A stretch of 64,000 nt of DNA from Lachnospiraceae bacterium JLR.KK002 (GTDB lineage: Bacteria > Bacillota > Clostridia > Lachnospirales > Lachnospiraceae): the NCBI GenBank assembly GCA_036941025.1, contig JAYMNP010000001.1, positions 4,140,001 through 4,204,000 of the forward strand. Reading direction: 5' to 3'. Each line of letters starts with the position of its first letter. The first letter of the stretch is position 1. Shown piece after piece: positions 35,673 through 44,129 of this stretch. The notes below the pieces were generated by a model. It did no database searches, was not told where the DNA came from, and worked only from the letters and a program-made list of their open reading frames with translations. Both the position numbers and the translations under genes were made by a program.

Positions 35673-36185
35673 GTGGGAGCGTCAAGGATACAGGGCATTA
35701 CGGTGGAGATCGGCGGCGACACCACAAAGCTGACCACCGCGCTGAAAGGGGTAAACGGGGAGATACGCACCACGCAGTCACAGCAGAGAAAGTGCTTAAA
35801 GGCATCCCTTGTAATGCGCCACCGCCCGGATTTGCTTGGGGAGCTGATGGACTTGGAGCCGCCCGAAGGTGAGGATGTGGAAGCCTTGAAAGCATTTTGG
35901 GAGCAGGTACAGGAGCGGGAGAAGATGGCAGCGGAAATTGCAGATGATATCTTCCTCGTAGATTTCCATATATATGCAATTAAGTGTCCTGAAAACTGCA
36001 TGATGCAGATAGGGGTGGAAACTGTCTGGCAGGTGATAGATGGCTCATTCAGCGGAGATAAGAAAACCATGAAGCAGTTAAGGAAACTGTTTAAAAAGAT
36101 ATATCTGTATTATGGTGTCACTGCCGAAGATATAAAAAATGAAACGGAAAGGTATAAGTCACTTTTAGGGGTATTGTGTTCATAG
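35673..36185 (+). pseudogene. Phage tape-measure N-terminus joined to unrelated sequence
   Basis: GTG 35673 follows GGGGAGG. The first 29 residues (SRIQGITVEIGGDTTKLTTA, LKGVNGEIRTTQSQ) are the hallmark start of Firmicutes phage tape-measure proteins. After TTQSQ the expected coiled coil is replaced by a 140-residue stretch (MRHRPDLLGELMDLEPPEGE ... KKIYLYYGVTAEDIKNETER) that I do not recognise. A deletion probably fused a phage remnant to another gene. Confidence 0.6.
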
Positions 36186-36216
36186 ATGCCAGTTTCCGAG
36201 CCTTACGGAAAAGCAA

Positions 36217-36278
36217 TATCCCCAATAAGCCACAGCCTGACAGGGTAGGCAGCCCCGGTTTTCCGGCAGATTGGGGAA
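36217..36278 (+). repeat. Array leader element type 2, copy e (clear three-helix form)
   Basis: TCCCCAAT (36219-36226) pairs with ATTGGGGA (36270-36277); inside are GCCTG/TAGGC and CCGG/CCGG hairpins. This is a compact three-way-junction-like arrangement of 60 bases, 30 bases upstream of the small membrane protein gene. Confidence 0.75.
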
Positions 36279-36306
36279 TATAATTGTGATAAGAGAGGTA
36301 TTTGGG

Positions 36307-36567
36307 ATGTTAAAAAAGCTGAACCAAATTACAAATATAACAATCGGTTCTTTTGTAGGAGTTTTCATTGGATGTGGAATAAATGTATTTTGGGATTATA
36401 AAAAACACCCTGATTTATATACTATGCAATCAGCACCGTGGTACACAAGTATTTTTGTTTATGGCATAGTTATGCTTATTTTTGTGACGGTGGCGATTAT
36501 TGCGAAGCTAATCATCCGAAAAAAGATGAAAAAGGAAATAAAGCCAATAGACGAATATCCCCAATAA
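36307..36567 (+). CDS. Small two-segment membrane protein
   Basis: 86 residues. Two hydrophobic segments (ITIGSFVGVFIGCGINVF, about 12-29; IFVYGIVMLIFVTVAIIAKLII, about 49-70) and a basic end. Function unknown. The stop codon is inside the next type 2 element (CCCCAATAAGC), so gene end and repeat are fused. Confidence 0.78.
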   Translation: MLKKLNQITNITIGSFVGVFIGCGINVFWDYKKHPDLYTMQSAPWYTSIFVYGIVMLIFVTVAIIAKLIIRKKMKKEIKPIDEYPQ

Positions 36568-36620
36568 GCTACAGCCTGACAGGGCAGGCATCCCCGGCTT
36601 TCTGACAGATTGGGGGAGCA
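36556..36620 (+). repeat. Array leader element type 2, copy f
   Basis: TCCCCAAT (36558-36565) pairs with ATTGGGGG (36609-36616); the GCCTG/CAGGC hairpin has a C where copy e has T (G-C in place of G-U), a pairing-preserving change. A CCCCGGCT segment follows. Confidence 0.75.
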
Positions 36621-36696
36621 GGGAGAGGAGGTGAAGGTCGGTATGGAATTTGACCGTGGAACGTAAATAAAGTTTTTTGCATGGAGAAATAAACTG

Positions 36697-36749
36697 CTCG
36701 GACTTATCACGAGAGAACAGGAGCGGTTCTGACCGACAGAGGAGCCGCA
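36697..36749 (+). repeat. Array leader element type 1, copy 8
   Basis: CTCGGACTTATCACGAGAG, GAGCAGGAGCGG equivalent (ACAGGAGCGG), then TTCTGACCGACAGAGGAGCC. It precedes the frameshifted family D gene. Confidence 0.7.
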
Positions 36750-36778
36750 ATATTAAAAATAATGGAGGATGAAAGGAA

Positions 36779-37344
36779 ATGAATGTTAATGGAATAGGAG
36801 CAGCAGGATACCCGGCAGCAGGGTATGAAACGAGAAGGACAAGAAGGAATTACATCGACCAGATGTGCAACATGGTTCCGGCAGCACAGTCATCCGGCGG
36901 CACATTTGAGTTACATATTTCAAACGATAAGGACGGAAAGGCAATCGGCTCAATGTGCGGGGCGGATTATTCCCTTACGGTCTATCAGCCGAAGGACTTT
37001 GATCTGCAAACCCGGTATATAAGGTGAAGGTATGGGATAAAGACGGAAATGTAACAGAACGCATGGTGGATGTGTCAAAAGTTGATACAACGGGCAGTGA
37101 CTATATTGATATGTTTGCATATTCCAGCCACTTATTGGCAAGCTGGAAATGTCCGGGCGCACAGTCCGCTGTTATCAGGGCAGGGGCAAATCAGCATGGC
37201 GCTGACAATAGGACACATGATGACCTGTTCGGGATGAATGACTGGATCAGCGTTTTAAAGGATGCTATGCAGACACAGTATGATGCCGGGAATCTGAAGG
37301 GCTATCTGGATTATAAGCAGTTTTGGGACTTCATGGATAAGTAA
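36779..37344 (+). pseudogene. Array protein, family D, single-base frameshift
   Basis: Near-duplicate of 25530-26108: tag MNVNGIGAAGYPAAGYETRR, then core. Where 25530 has GATCCTGC this copy has GATCTGC (about 37003): one C is missing, so translation stops after 82 residues while the rest (KVWDKDG, NVTERMVDVSKVD ... FWDFMDK) continues in another frame to 37344. Start ATG 36779 with GGAGGATGAAAGGAA. Confidence 0.9.
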
Positions 37345-37420
37345 ACCATGCGGGATTTATTGCATAAGTGGTTCTTTATATATCTGAACCATACGAAGAA
37401 AACCAATAAAGCACAAACGA

Positions 37421-37456
37421 TAAAAGGGAACCGGCAGGGATAGGCTGGTTCCCTCA
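37421..37456 (+). terminator. Hairpin after the second array segment
   Basis: AGGGAACC (37425-37432) pairs with GGTTCCCT (37447-37454). It is the same element as at 26134, showing that a block of gene plus 3' flank was duplicated. Confidence 0.6.
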
Positions 37457-37538
37457 TTGTATACCAATGAAGAAAGACGGCTGCCAGAGCAAGTGAAGCG
37501 TCTTTTCTGTACGGATTTTAGCAATACACATGGATCCC

Positions 37539-37913
37539 CTACTTTTCCTCCTCCGCTGCAAGCCTGGGACGGCACAGGTGTACTTCGCTCCATTCCTTCA
37601 TCTGTTCCAGGATGGGGACGAAGCTCTCGGCCAGCTCCGTAAGAGTATATTCCACCTTGGGCGGTATCTCCTGGTAAATCTGGCGGTTGATCCAGCCATC
37701 GTTTTCCAGTTCCCGGAGCTGCTTTGTCAGCGTTGACTTCGTGATCTCGTCTCCGATCCTCCTTTGCAGCTCCCCGAACCTCTGGACCTTATATACAGCA
37801 ATATACCACACAATGAGAATCTTCCATTTTCCACCGAGGATGGACTGCAGGGTGGTCATCGGGACGCAGCTTGCCATCAGGCTCTGGCTGCGGGAAAATT
37901 TGTTGTCAGCCAT
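37539..37913 (-). CDS. HxlR-family transcriptional regulator
   Basis: 124 residues with the HxlR winged helix: TLQSILGGKWKILIVWYIAVYKVQRFGELQRRIGDEITKSTLTKQLRELENDGWINR (about 21-77), then the family's Y-x-E-x-P-P-K-V-E-Y-T-L-T-E. Members sense redox or electrophilic stress, often through Cys; one Cys lies at about residue 16. It is transcribed away from the DUF1934-like gene. Two AT-rich inverted repeats lie in the shared promoter region. Confidence 0.93.
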   Translation of the reverse strand: MADNKFSRSQSLMASCVPMTTLQSILGGKWKILIVWYIAVYKVQRFGELQRRIGDEITKSTLTKQLRELENDGWINRQIYQEIPPKVEYTLTELAESFVPILEQMKEWSEVHLCRPRLAAEEEK

Positions 37914-37974
37914 AGAAAAGACCTCCTTTACATGGGGAAATTATACCGTATTTTGCGCCTGTTATCAAGATAGT

Positions 37975-37988
37975 GTATTTTTAAATAC
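37975..37988. promoter_or_regulatory. Candidate HxlR operator
   Basis: GTATTT TT AAATAC is a perfect inverted repeat with a two-base centre, between the divergent hxlR-like and DUF1934-like genes. A related half-conserved TTAAAAATAC lies at about 38015-38024. HxlR regulators bind such GTA-ended palindromes; assignment is inferred from position. Confidence 0.5.
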
Positions 37989-38099
37989 CGGTTTTTCAAA
38001 AGATACCAGGTGTTAAAAATACGTCCAGGACCATTAAAAGACAGTACTTGTTATATCCATTTTTTCGTTTTAGACTGTGCTTGAACGGAGGCGAAAGGG

Positions 38100-38516
38100 A
38101 TGAGGAAAGACGTTCAGGTTTCCGTCCTGGGCATCCTGGATGCAGGGGGCGGACCGGAAGCAATCCTGACAAGGACGACAGGGATCTGCTCACCCCAGGG
38201 CGGGGGATATCAGGTCAGCTACCGGGAACTGGATGAACATGGGAATGTCACGGACAATCTCCTGTTCCTGTCACAAACGGAGATAAGGCTTGACAGGAGC
38301 GGTGCTATCTCCGGCAGTTTCCGGTTCATGCCGGGGGAGAGGACAAAGGCCCTTTACTGGACGCCCTTTGGGGAGATTGGCTTTCTGGCGGAGACGGAGA
38401 GCTGCACCATGGAGGCGGACGGGAACGGCCTGGAGGCACGGCTGGAATACCGGCTGTACGAAGGCGGGCGCCTGTTCTCACAAAACATCCTGTCCGTCCG
38501 CATAAAGTCCAGCTAA
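38100..38516 (+). CDS. DUF1934/YwiB-like protein
   Basis: 138 residues: SVLGILDAGGGPEAILTRTTG, then YQVSYRELDEHGNVTDNLLFLSQTEIRLDRSGAI and FMPGERTKALYWTPFGEIGFLAET. The order and length resemble DUF1934 (calycin-like beta barrel, YwiB), with its 'T-P-x-G-x-x-x-x-x-T' strand. Function of the family is unknown. SD GGAGGCGAAAGGG. The IS110 element follows and may separate it from metK. Confidence 0.7.
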   Translation: MRKDVQVSVLGILDAGGGPEAILTRTTGICSPQGGGYQVSYRELDEHGNVTDNLLFLSQTEIRLDRSGAISGSFRFMPGERTKALYWTPFGEIGFLAETESCTMEADGNGLEARLEYRLYEGGRLFSQNILSVRIKSS

Positions 38517-38636
38517 GAAATGTCAATAGGTAAAGTGAAAAATGTTAAAAAAGTTTTTTTCAAGCAGTTGATGTAAAAAAGGGTAACTTTAATAAGCCCA
38601 CCCATGTGGAAATCTTTAAAATTCATGATAAACCTG
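38517..38636. other. 3' flank of the IS110 element
   Basis: About 120 bases between the DUF1934-like stop and the transposase stop. The left end of the IS lies here but I cannot place it, because IS110 elements lack clear inverted repeats. Confidence 0.4.
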
Positions 38637-39971
38637 TTAGGCTGCGTTCTGTATCTTGTCGGGATGCGCTGCCAGATACCGCTCACAGTGTTCCTGAGGA
38701 GTGATGATCTCAAATGGTTTATTATCCCGGAGCATGGCAAAAATGATATTGCAGATTTTATGCATGACAGCCCCGACAGCCACGTTTTTCTTCTTGCTTT
38801 TGCATTTGTCGGTATAATAGCCGTGGATAACTGGATTTACTGGTGTTTTTGTCCCTTTATCCACCTTAAGATTATTGATAGCCACCATATGCAGGATACG
38901 CCTGGCAAGGCTAGAACCCCTCTTGGACATGTGGACTTTATCCCCATTGAACTTGCCGGATTGCTTCACGGCAGGATCCAAGCCGAAGTAAGCATAAAGC
39001 TTCTTTGGGGAAGAAAACAGGTCAAAGGAGCCCATTTCAGCGATCAGGACGGCTGCACTGAGAAAACCGACACCACGTAGGGACTGGAGAAGGAAGATAC
39101 GGTCATAAACCGGCGTCCCTTCCAGCTTATCAACAGCCTTATGCAGGTCCTCAAGTATATTGTCCAGATGCTCCTGGTATTCCCGGTAGGTTTTGATATA
39201 CAGCCGGATCCGGAGTGCACTGCTTTGAAGCGCACGTCCGAAAACAGCGGCGTCCTTTGCGGCAGCACGTATGGCATCATATTTGGAAACGGCATATTTT
39301 TCACCGAAACGTGCGGTTTTGCGTATGGTTTCCACAAGTATGTCTTTTGGGGCGGCAAGCATGTCTGCGGCAAAGGGGTAAGCTTCCAGAAGATTTAAGG
39401 AAGTTTGGGTAGTGACCGTGCTAAACACCTTCCGGTATGCGGGAAAGGACACTTTCAGTTCCGCCGTGAGCTTCAGGACGACAGCGGACTGCAGGTCTTT
39501 GAAGTAATAGTAGTCCCGTACCAGGTTGCGCAGGTCAATGACCTCATCATCTGGTATGATGGAAGTCTTAAGGGAAGCATCCAGGCCGACTTTGGCAGCT
39601 TTTTTTGAATCAAATTTATCATTATGCAGTTTCCTTACGTTCATATTTGTGCTATTCTTAGTGATGATAGGATTAATGACTGAGCAGTCAAACCCCTTAT
39701 CACGAAGGAAGTACAGGAGCGGGATGTGGTAGATCCCGGTGGACTCAAGGAAGCAGCGGCTTTCGAGGGAATACATCTCTTGTGCTTCCTTTATTTTTGC
39801 GACAGCAAGCTCACGGGACTGCGGATCAGAATGAATGATCTTAAAAGGTTTCCCGGTGAGAATGCCATTGGGCAGCATGATGGACATCCAGGTGAAGTCT
39901 GCGCCGACATCAAGCCCGACTGAGAGATAAGGGATGCTTTCAAGCATCATAAGTACTTTTGGGTATTTCAT
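38637..39971 (-). CDS. IS110-family transposase
   Basis: 444 residues from ATG 39971 (MKYPKVLMMLESIPYLSVGLD); the open frame extends 60 codons upstream but lacks a ribosome site and covers the non-coding 5' region. The N-terminal DEDD RuvC-like domain has GLDVGADFTW, FLESTGIYH and NVRKLHNDKFDSKKAAKVGLD. The C-terminal Tnp domain has LQSLRGVGFLSAAVLIAEMG, YFGLDPAVKQSG and the catalytic-Ser region MSKRGSSLARRIL. IS110 enzymes act with a bridge RNA. Confidence 0.95.
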   Translation of the reverse strand: MKYPKVLMMLESIPYLSVGLDVGADFTWMSIMLPNGILTGKPFKIIHSDPQSRELAVAKIKEAQEMYSLESRCFLESTGIYHIPLLYFLRDKGFDCSVINPIITKNSTNMNVRKLHNDKFDSKKAAKVGLDASLKTSIIPDDEVIDLRNLVRDYYYFKDLQSAVVLKLTAELKVSFPAYRKVFSTVTTQTSLNLLEAYPFAADMLAAPKDILVETIRKTARFGEKYAVSKYDAIRAAAKDAAVFGRALQSSALRIRLYIKTYREYQEHLDNILEDLHKAVDKLEGTPVYDRIFLLQSLRGVGFLSAAVLIAEMGSFDLFSSPKKLYAYFGLDPAVKQSGKFNGDKVHMSKRGSSLARRILHMVAINNLKVDKGTKTPVNPVIHGYYTDKCKSKKKNVAVGAVMHKICNIIFAMLRDNKPFEIITPQEHCERYLAAHPDKIQNAA

Positions 39972-40240
39972 GGTTTTATCCTTTCTGGCAGGCATCCATT
40001 TCCAGAGGGCGGATACACAACCTAGCGGTTTATACAGGTATAGCCTGGGGCTTCCCAACCAGCCAAAACATAAATCACCACCGAATGGACTGACAGACTT
40101 TCTAAGAGGTTTCACCAGCCGGAAGGCCGGTTCCCAAGGAGGTGTCGTCAATGATCCTGCCTCCAGTGATTATACCTCTATCTTTTGTCTGGTGCATTAA
40201 GGAAACCTCAGACATGGTAAATAATGTTACTTTATAACTT
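39972..40240 (-). ncRNA. Candidate IS110 bridge-RNA region
   Basis: The roughly 270 bases upstream of the transposase are non-coding and rich in hairpins, for example ACCGGCCTTCCGGCTGGT (minus strand) near 40115-40135. In the IS110 group the bridge RNA that pairs with target and donor is encoded in this 5' region. The long 5' and short 3' non-coding parts fit that group. Exact ends and guide loops are not determined. Confidence 0.45.
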
Positions 40241-40314
40241 CTGATGGAGGGGGAACTCCTCCTTCCGTTATATCTATATAGATTTATTAGATTGGACTTT
40301 GTAACTATTAACCA

Positions 40315-40332
40315 GTAGTCATTCTTGACTAC
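40315..40332. promoter_or_regulatory. Inverted repeat in the metK promoter region
   Basis: GTAGTCA TTCT TGACTAC, a perfect 7-bp inverted repeat 70 bases before metK. TATACT at 40340-40345 could be a -10 element. The regulator is unknown; the nearby HxlR protein is one candidate. Confidence 0.5.
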
Positions 40333-40401
40333 ACCATTATTATACTAGGAGGACGGAATGGCTGGCCCCGGCCTGGATCATACGACAAGGAGGAACCACA
40401 T

Positions 40402-41589
40402 ATGAGAAAACTATTTACTTCGGAATCCGTAACGGAAGGACACCCGGACAAGCTCTGCGATCAGATCGCAGATGCCATCCTGGATGCAGTCCTTCGGAAA
40501 AAGCCCGATGCAAGGGTGGCCTGCGAGGTGTTCGCCTCGACAGGGGCAGTCTTCATCATGGGGGAGGTATCAGCCGGGGGACTGGAGGGGATCGACATTG
40601 AGGCAGTTGCACGCGATACGATCCGTGAAATTGGGTACAGGGACAACCGTTTTGGGTTTGATGCGGACGCGGTCGCAGTGATCACCGCCATCCACGGCCA
40701 GTCACCGGACATTGCCCAGGGTGTCAGCCGGGCGCTGGAGGTCCGGGGGAGCAAGAAGCAGGAGCTTGGGGCCGGCGACCAGGGGATGGTATTCGGGTAT
40801 GCCACGGACGAAACGGACGAGCTGATGCCCATGCCGGTCTATCTGGCTCATGCCCTTACAAGGGAGCTTGCCCAGGCAAGGAAAGGCGGGGACATCCCGT
40901 ACCTGGGGCCGGACGGGAAGGCGCAGGTGACGGTGGAATATGAGGACAGCAGGCCGGTACGGGTGGATACCGTGGTAGTGTCCACCCAGCACCTCCCGGA
41001 GATTGGGCATGACACCATCGAACAGGACATCATCGGGAAAGTCATCCGCAAGGTGATCCCGGAATGCCTGATGGACGAAGACACCAGATACCTGGTCAAC
41101 CCCACAGGGCGCTTCGTGATAGGAGGCCCCCAGGGGGACACCGGACTGACGGGCAGGAAGATTGTGGTGGATACTTACGGCGGGGCCGCCAGACACGGAG
41201 GCGGCGCATTTTCGGGGAAGGACCCTACAAAGGTTGACCGGAGCGCTTCCTATGCCGCCAGGTATGTGGCAAAGAACCTTGTGGCGGCAGGGCTGGCCCG
41301 CCGCTGTGAGATACAGATAGCTTACGCTATCGGCGTGGCGAAGCCAATCTCCGTATCGGTGGACACCTTTGGCACAGGGGCGGTTCCCGATGACAGGATA
41401 CTGGAGCTGGTGGAGGAACACTTTGACCTGCGCCCATCCTCCATCATAAGGGGGCTGGGGCTGCAGAAGCCGATTTACCGTTCCACGGCGGCATACGGGC
41501 ACTTCGGGCGCAAGGACCTGCAGCTTCCCTGGGAATGGACGGATAAGGCAGCAGCGCTCCGTGGGGCGCTGGCGAAAATGAGTGAATGA
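40402..41589 (+). CDS. metK: S-adenosylmethionine synthetase
   Basis: 395 residues, full length. Signatures: [24 protein letters not shown] at the start, [15 protein letters not shown] (about 114-128), [23 protein letters not shown] (about 255-277) and a C-terminal [12 protein letters not shown]. It makes SAM from methionine and ATP in the cytoplasm. Being part of an island, it is presumably a second copy beside a chromosomal metK. It is the first gene of the cargo operon: the radical SAM gene follows after 19 bases, so the SAM it makes could feed that enzyme. SD AAGGAGGAA. Confidence 0.97.
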   Translation: MRKLFTSESVTEGHPDKLCDQIADAILDAVLRKKPDARVACEVFASTGAVFIMGEVSAGGLEGIDIEAVARDTIREIGYRDNRFGFDADAVAVITAIHGQSPDIAQGVSRALEVRGSKKQELGAGDQGMVFGYATDETDELMPMPVYLAHALTRELAQARKGGDIPYLGPDGKAQVTVEYEDSRPVRVDTVVVSTQHLPEIGHDTIEQDIIGKVIRKVIPECLMDEDTRYLVNPTGRFVIGGPQGDTGLTGRKIVVDTYGGAARHGGGAFSGKDPTKVDRSASYAARYVAKNLVAAGLARRCEIQIAYAIGVAKPISVSVDTFGTGAVPDDRILELVEEHFDLRPSSIIRGLGLQKPIYRSTAAYGHFGRKDLQLPWEWTDKAAALRGALAKMSE

Positions 41590-41608
41590 ACGGAAGGAGA
41601 GATGACTT

Positions 41609-42493
41609 ATGCATTACACAGGAACGATATGGAGGCCGCCCTATGAGGCGTGCAGCGCACTGATCCAGGTGACGGCAGGCTGCACCCACCACAAATGTAA
41701 ATTCTGCACGCTCTATGAGGACGTGCCGTTCAAGTTCAGGATGTCCCCCCTGTCAGAGGTGGAGGCGGATCTGAAGGAAATGAGCCGCTATTACCGGAAC
41801 GCAAAGAGGGTGTTCTTTACCGGGGCCAATCCCTTTGTATTGAGCTTCGACAAACTGAAAACGCTGGCAGGGCTGGTAAAGAAATACTACCCCAAAGTGC
41901 AGTCCATCGGTTGTTTTGCCCGCATCACGGACATCACGCCGAAGACCACGGAGCAGTTGAGGGAACTGCGGGAAATGGGGTACAACAGCCTCACCATTGG
42001 CGTGGAGGCCGGGGACGAGGAATCCCTGTCCTTCATGCACAAGGGCTTCGGGGTAAAGGAAATCCTTACGGAGTGCCAGCGCCTGGACGAAGTGGGCATG
42101 GAGTACAATTTCTTTTACCTTGCCGGCATCTATGGTTCCGGGCACATGGAGGAAGGGGTGAAGAACACGGCGGCGGTGTTCAACCAGCTCCACCCGAAGA
42201 TCATTGTTTCCTCAATGCTGACCATCTACCCATCCTCGGAGCTGTACCAGGAAATTCAGGCCGGGAACTGGGCGGAGGAAACGGAGATTGAAAAGCTGTA
42301 TGAGCTGCGGATGCTGATAGAAGGGCTCGCTATTGATACCTATTTTGCCACCATGGGCGCGTCCAACTGCGTCAACGTGGAAGGGCATCTGCCGAAGGAC
42401 AGGAACAGGATGATCAAGTGGCTGGATGAGGTCATCGGCTCCGTGGATGAAACGGAACTCAGGAGATACCGCGAGAACCTGCGGCATCTGTAA
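41609..42493 (+). CDS. Radical SAM protein
   Basis: 294 residues. Cluster motif CTHHKCKFC (about 30-38; CX4CX2C, as in the YgiQ/Elp3-like branch with G-C-x-H-x-x-C-x-F-C), followed by the GANPFVLS segment and GYNSLTIGVEAGDEESL (about 128-144). The C-terminal part is helical without extra clusters. Substrate unknown. Co-transcribed with metK upstream and nudC downstream (15 bases). Confidence 0.93.
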   Translation: MHYTGTIWRPPYEACSALIQVTAGCTHHKCKFCTLYEDVPFKFRMSPLSEVEADLKEMSRYYRNAKRVFFTGANPFVLSFDKLKTLAGLVKKYYPKVQSIGCFARITDITPKTTEQLRELREMGYNSLTIGVEAGDEESLSFMHKGFGVKEILTECQRLDEVGMEYNFFYLAGIYGSGHMEEGVKNTAAVFNQLHPKIIVSSMLTIYPSSELYQEIQAGNWAEETEIEKLYELRMLIEGLAIDTYFATMGASNCVNVEGHLPKDRNRMIKWLDEVIGSVDETELRRYRENLRHL

Positions 42494-42508
42494 AGGAGGG
42501 ATGGGGCA

Positions 42509-43365
42509 ATGATACAGGACATTTTCCCCTACCGCCTGGACCATGCATTCCGTGACAGGGAACCGGAGCCGGAGGATTGCTTTTTCTCCTTCCGTGGCGG
42601 AGAGGTGCTGCTGCGGGTATCGGAGGACGGCAGCAGGAGGATTCCGGTATTCCATGACCTGGGTATGCCTTTTGCAGAAGTGCGGAGGCTGGCGGTTTTC
42701 CTGTTCTGCGTGGACGGGGTGACTGTCTATCTGCTGCGGCAGCAGGGAGACGTCCTGCCCGAAAGGGAGGGCAGGAAGTATCTTCCGCTCCGGGAGCTTG
42801 ACGGCATCCTGCCGAGCTGGGCGTATTTTGCCGGGGCCACTGCCCTGCACCTGGCTGGATGGTATGAGAGGAATGTCTACTGCGGAAGGTGCGGAAGTGT
42901 GAGGGCGCAGGACAGGGGGCGGCGGTCACTTAGCTGCCCGGACTGCGGGGACACCGTTTATCCGGCCATCGCCCCGGTGGTCATGGTGGCGGTCACGGAC
43001 GGGGACAGGCTTCTGATGACGAAGTACGGGGACCGTCCCCTCCCGCAATGGGTTCTGGTGTCAGGCTTTGTGGAGGCAGGGGAGACGCTGGAGGAAGCGG
43101 CAGAGAGGGAAGTCTATGAGGAAACGGGCATCCGCATCAGGGGCCTTAAATATTTTGGGAGCCAGCCCTGGGGCTTTTCCGGTTCCGTGATCGCAGGCTA
43201 TACGGCGGAGCTGGACGGTTCGAACCAGCTGCACATCGACACCGGGGAACTGTCAGCGGCGGCATGCACCCACGTTCCAGTCTGCCGAAGGAGCTGACGG
43301 ACATCAGCATCGCTTATGAAATGATAGAGGCAATGCGCCTGCCGGAGAAAGGAGGGGTCGGATGA
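42509..43365 (+). pseudogene. nudC: NAD+ diphosphatase NudC with a C-terminal frameshift
   Basis: Zinc knuckles CGRCG and CPDCG (about 130-153), Nudix box GFVEAGETLEEAAEREVYEETGI (about 189-211) and the NudC-specific SQPWGFSGS are all present. The frame breaks near 43262-43273: the current frame ends early (THVPVCRRS, stop 43297) whereas another frame continues the normal end PRSSLPKELTDISIAYEMIE to a stop at 43365 that overlaps the pyrK start. NudC cleaves NAD(H) and removes NAD caps from RNA. The catalytic core is intact, so partial activity is possible; a sequencing error also cannot be excluded. Confidence 0.88.
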
Positions 43366-44129
43366 ATACCTATTGCAAGGCTGCTATAAGGAACCAGAAG
43401 GAGCTCATGACCGGAATATGGAAAATGGAACTGGAAGCGCCTGAAATCGCCCATAGTGCCAGACCGGGGCAGTTCATCCAGATGTACCCGCCGGATGAGA
43501 GAAACCTGCTGGCACGCCCGATCAGCCTGGCGGCCATCCATGGGGAAAGTGTGGAAGTAGTGTACCGGGTGGTGGGGAAGGGCACGGAGCAGTTCTCCCG
43601 GCTGCGGGATAATGATATGGTACAGCTCATGGGGCCTCTGGGGAACGGGTTCACGTTGCCGGAGGCAGGGGAGCGGAGCGTCATCATCGGCGGCGGCCTG
43701 GGGATTCCTCCCCTTCTGGAGCTTTCCAAAAGGATTCCGGGAGAGGCGGAGGTTTTCCTGGGCTATGCGGATGCCCCGTTCATGGACGGGGATTTCCGGG
43801 GACATGGCCGGAAGGTCCATGTGGCGAGCCAGACCGGGAATGGCGGCTTTCGCGGGACGGTGCTGGAGCTTGTGGAGGCCATCGCGCCTTTTGCGGACAG
43901 GGTATATGCCTGTGGTCCCCGGCAGATGCTGCAGGCTGTGGCGGAATGGGCAGAAAGGCAGGGCATCCCGGCCCAGGTATCCATGGAGGAACGGATGGCC
44001 TGCGGCATAGGTGCGTGTCTTGGATGTGCAGTGAAGATACAGAAGCCGGGGGAGAAGGACTGGCAGTACCTGCGGGTTTGCAGGGACGGCCCGGTCTTTT
44101 CCGGCAGGGAGGTGGTGTGGAATGGATGA
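43362..44129 (+). CDS. pyrK: Dihydroorotate dehydrogenase electron-transfer subunit PyrK
   Basis: 255 residues. FAD-binding RPISLAAI (about 50-57), NAD-binding GGGLGIPPLLEL (about 109-120) and CGPRQML, then a 2Fe-2S site CGIGACLGC (CX4CX2C) with the fourth Cys in LRVCRDGPVF. It passes electrons from PyrD's FMN to NAD+. Overlaps both neighbours by short ATGA-type junctions. Confidence 0.96.
   Translation: MNTYCKAAIRNQKELMTGIWKMELEAPEIAHSARPGQFIQMYPPDERNLLARPISLAAIHGESVEVVYRVVGKGTEQFSRLRDNDMVQLMGPLGNGFTLPEAGERSVIIGGGLGIPPLLELSKRIPGEAEVFLGYADAPFMDGDFRGHGRKVHVASQTGNGGFRGTVLELVEAIAPFADRVYACGPRQMLQAVAEWAERQGIPAQVSMEERMACGIGACLGCAVKIQKPGEKDWQYLRVCRDGPVFSGREVVWNG

Noticed and set aside
17811..36620. 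Type 2 elements as integron attC sites
   Set aside because: They lack the attC core consensus and there is no integron integrase; kept only as an analogy in the findings.
8130..36749. CRISPR array
   Set aside because: The repeats are separated by whole genes of different lengths, not by short unique spacers, and there are no cas genes.
40326..40345. TTGACT/TATACT as a metK promoter
   Set aside because: The two hexamers are only about ten bases apart, too close for a sigma-A promoter; noted as an inverted repeat instead.
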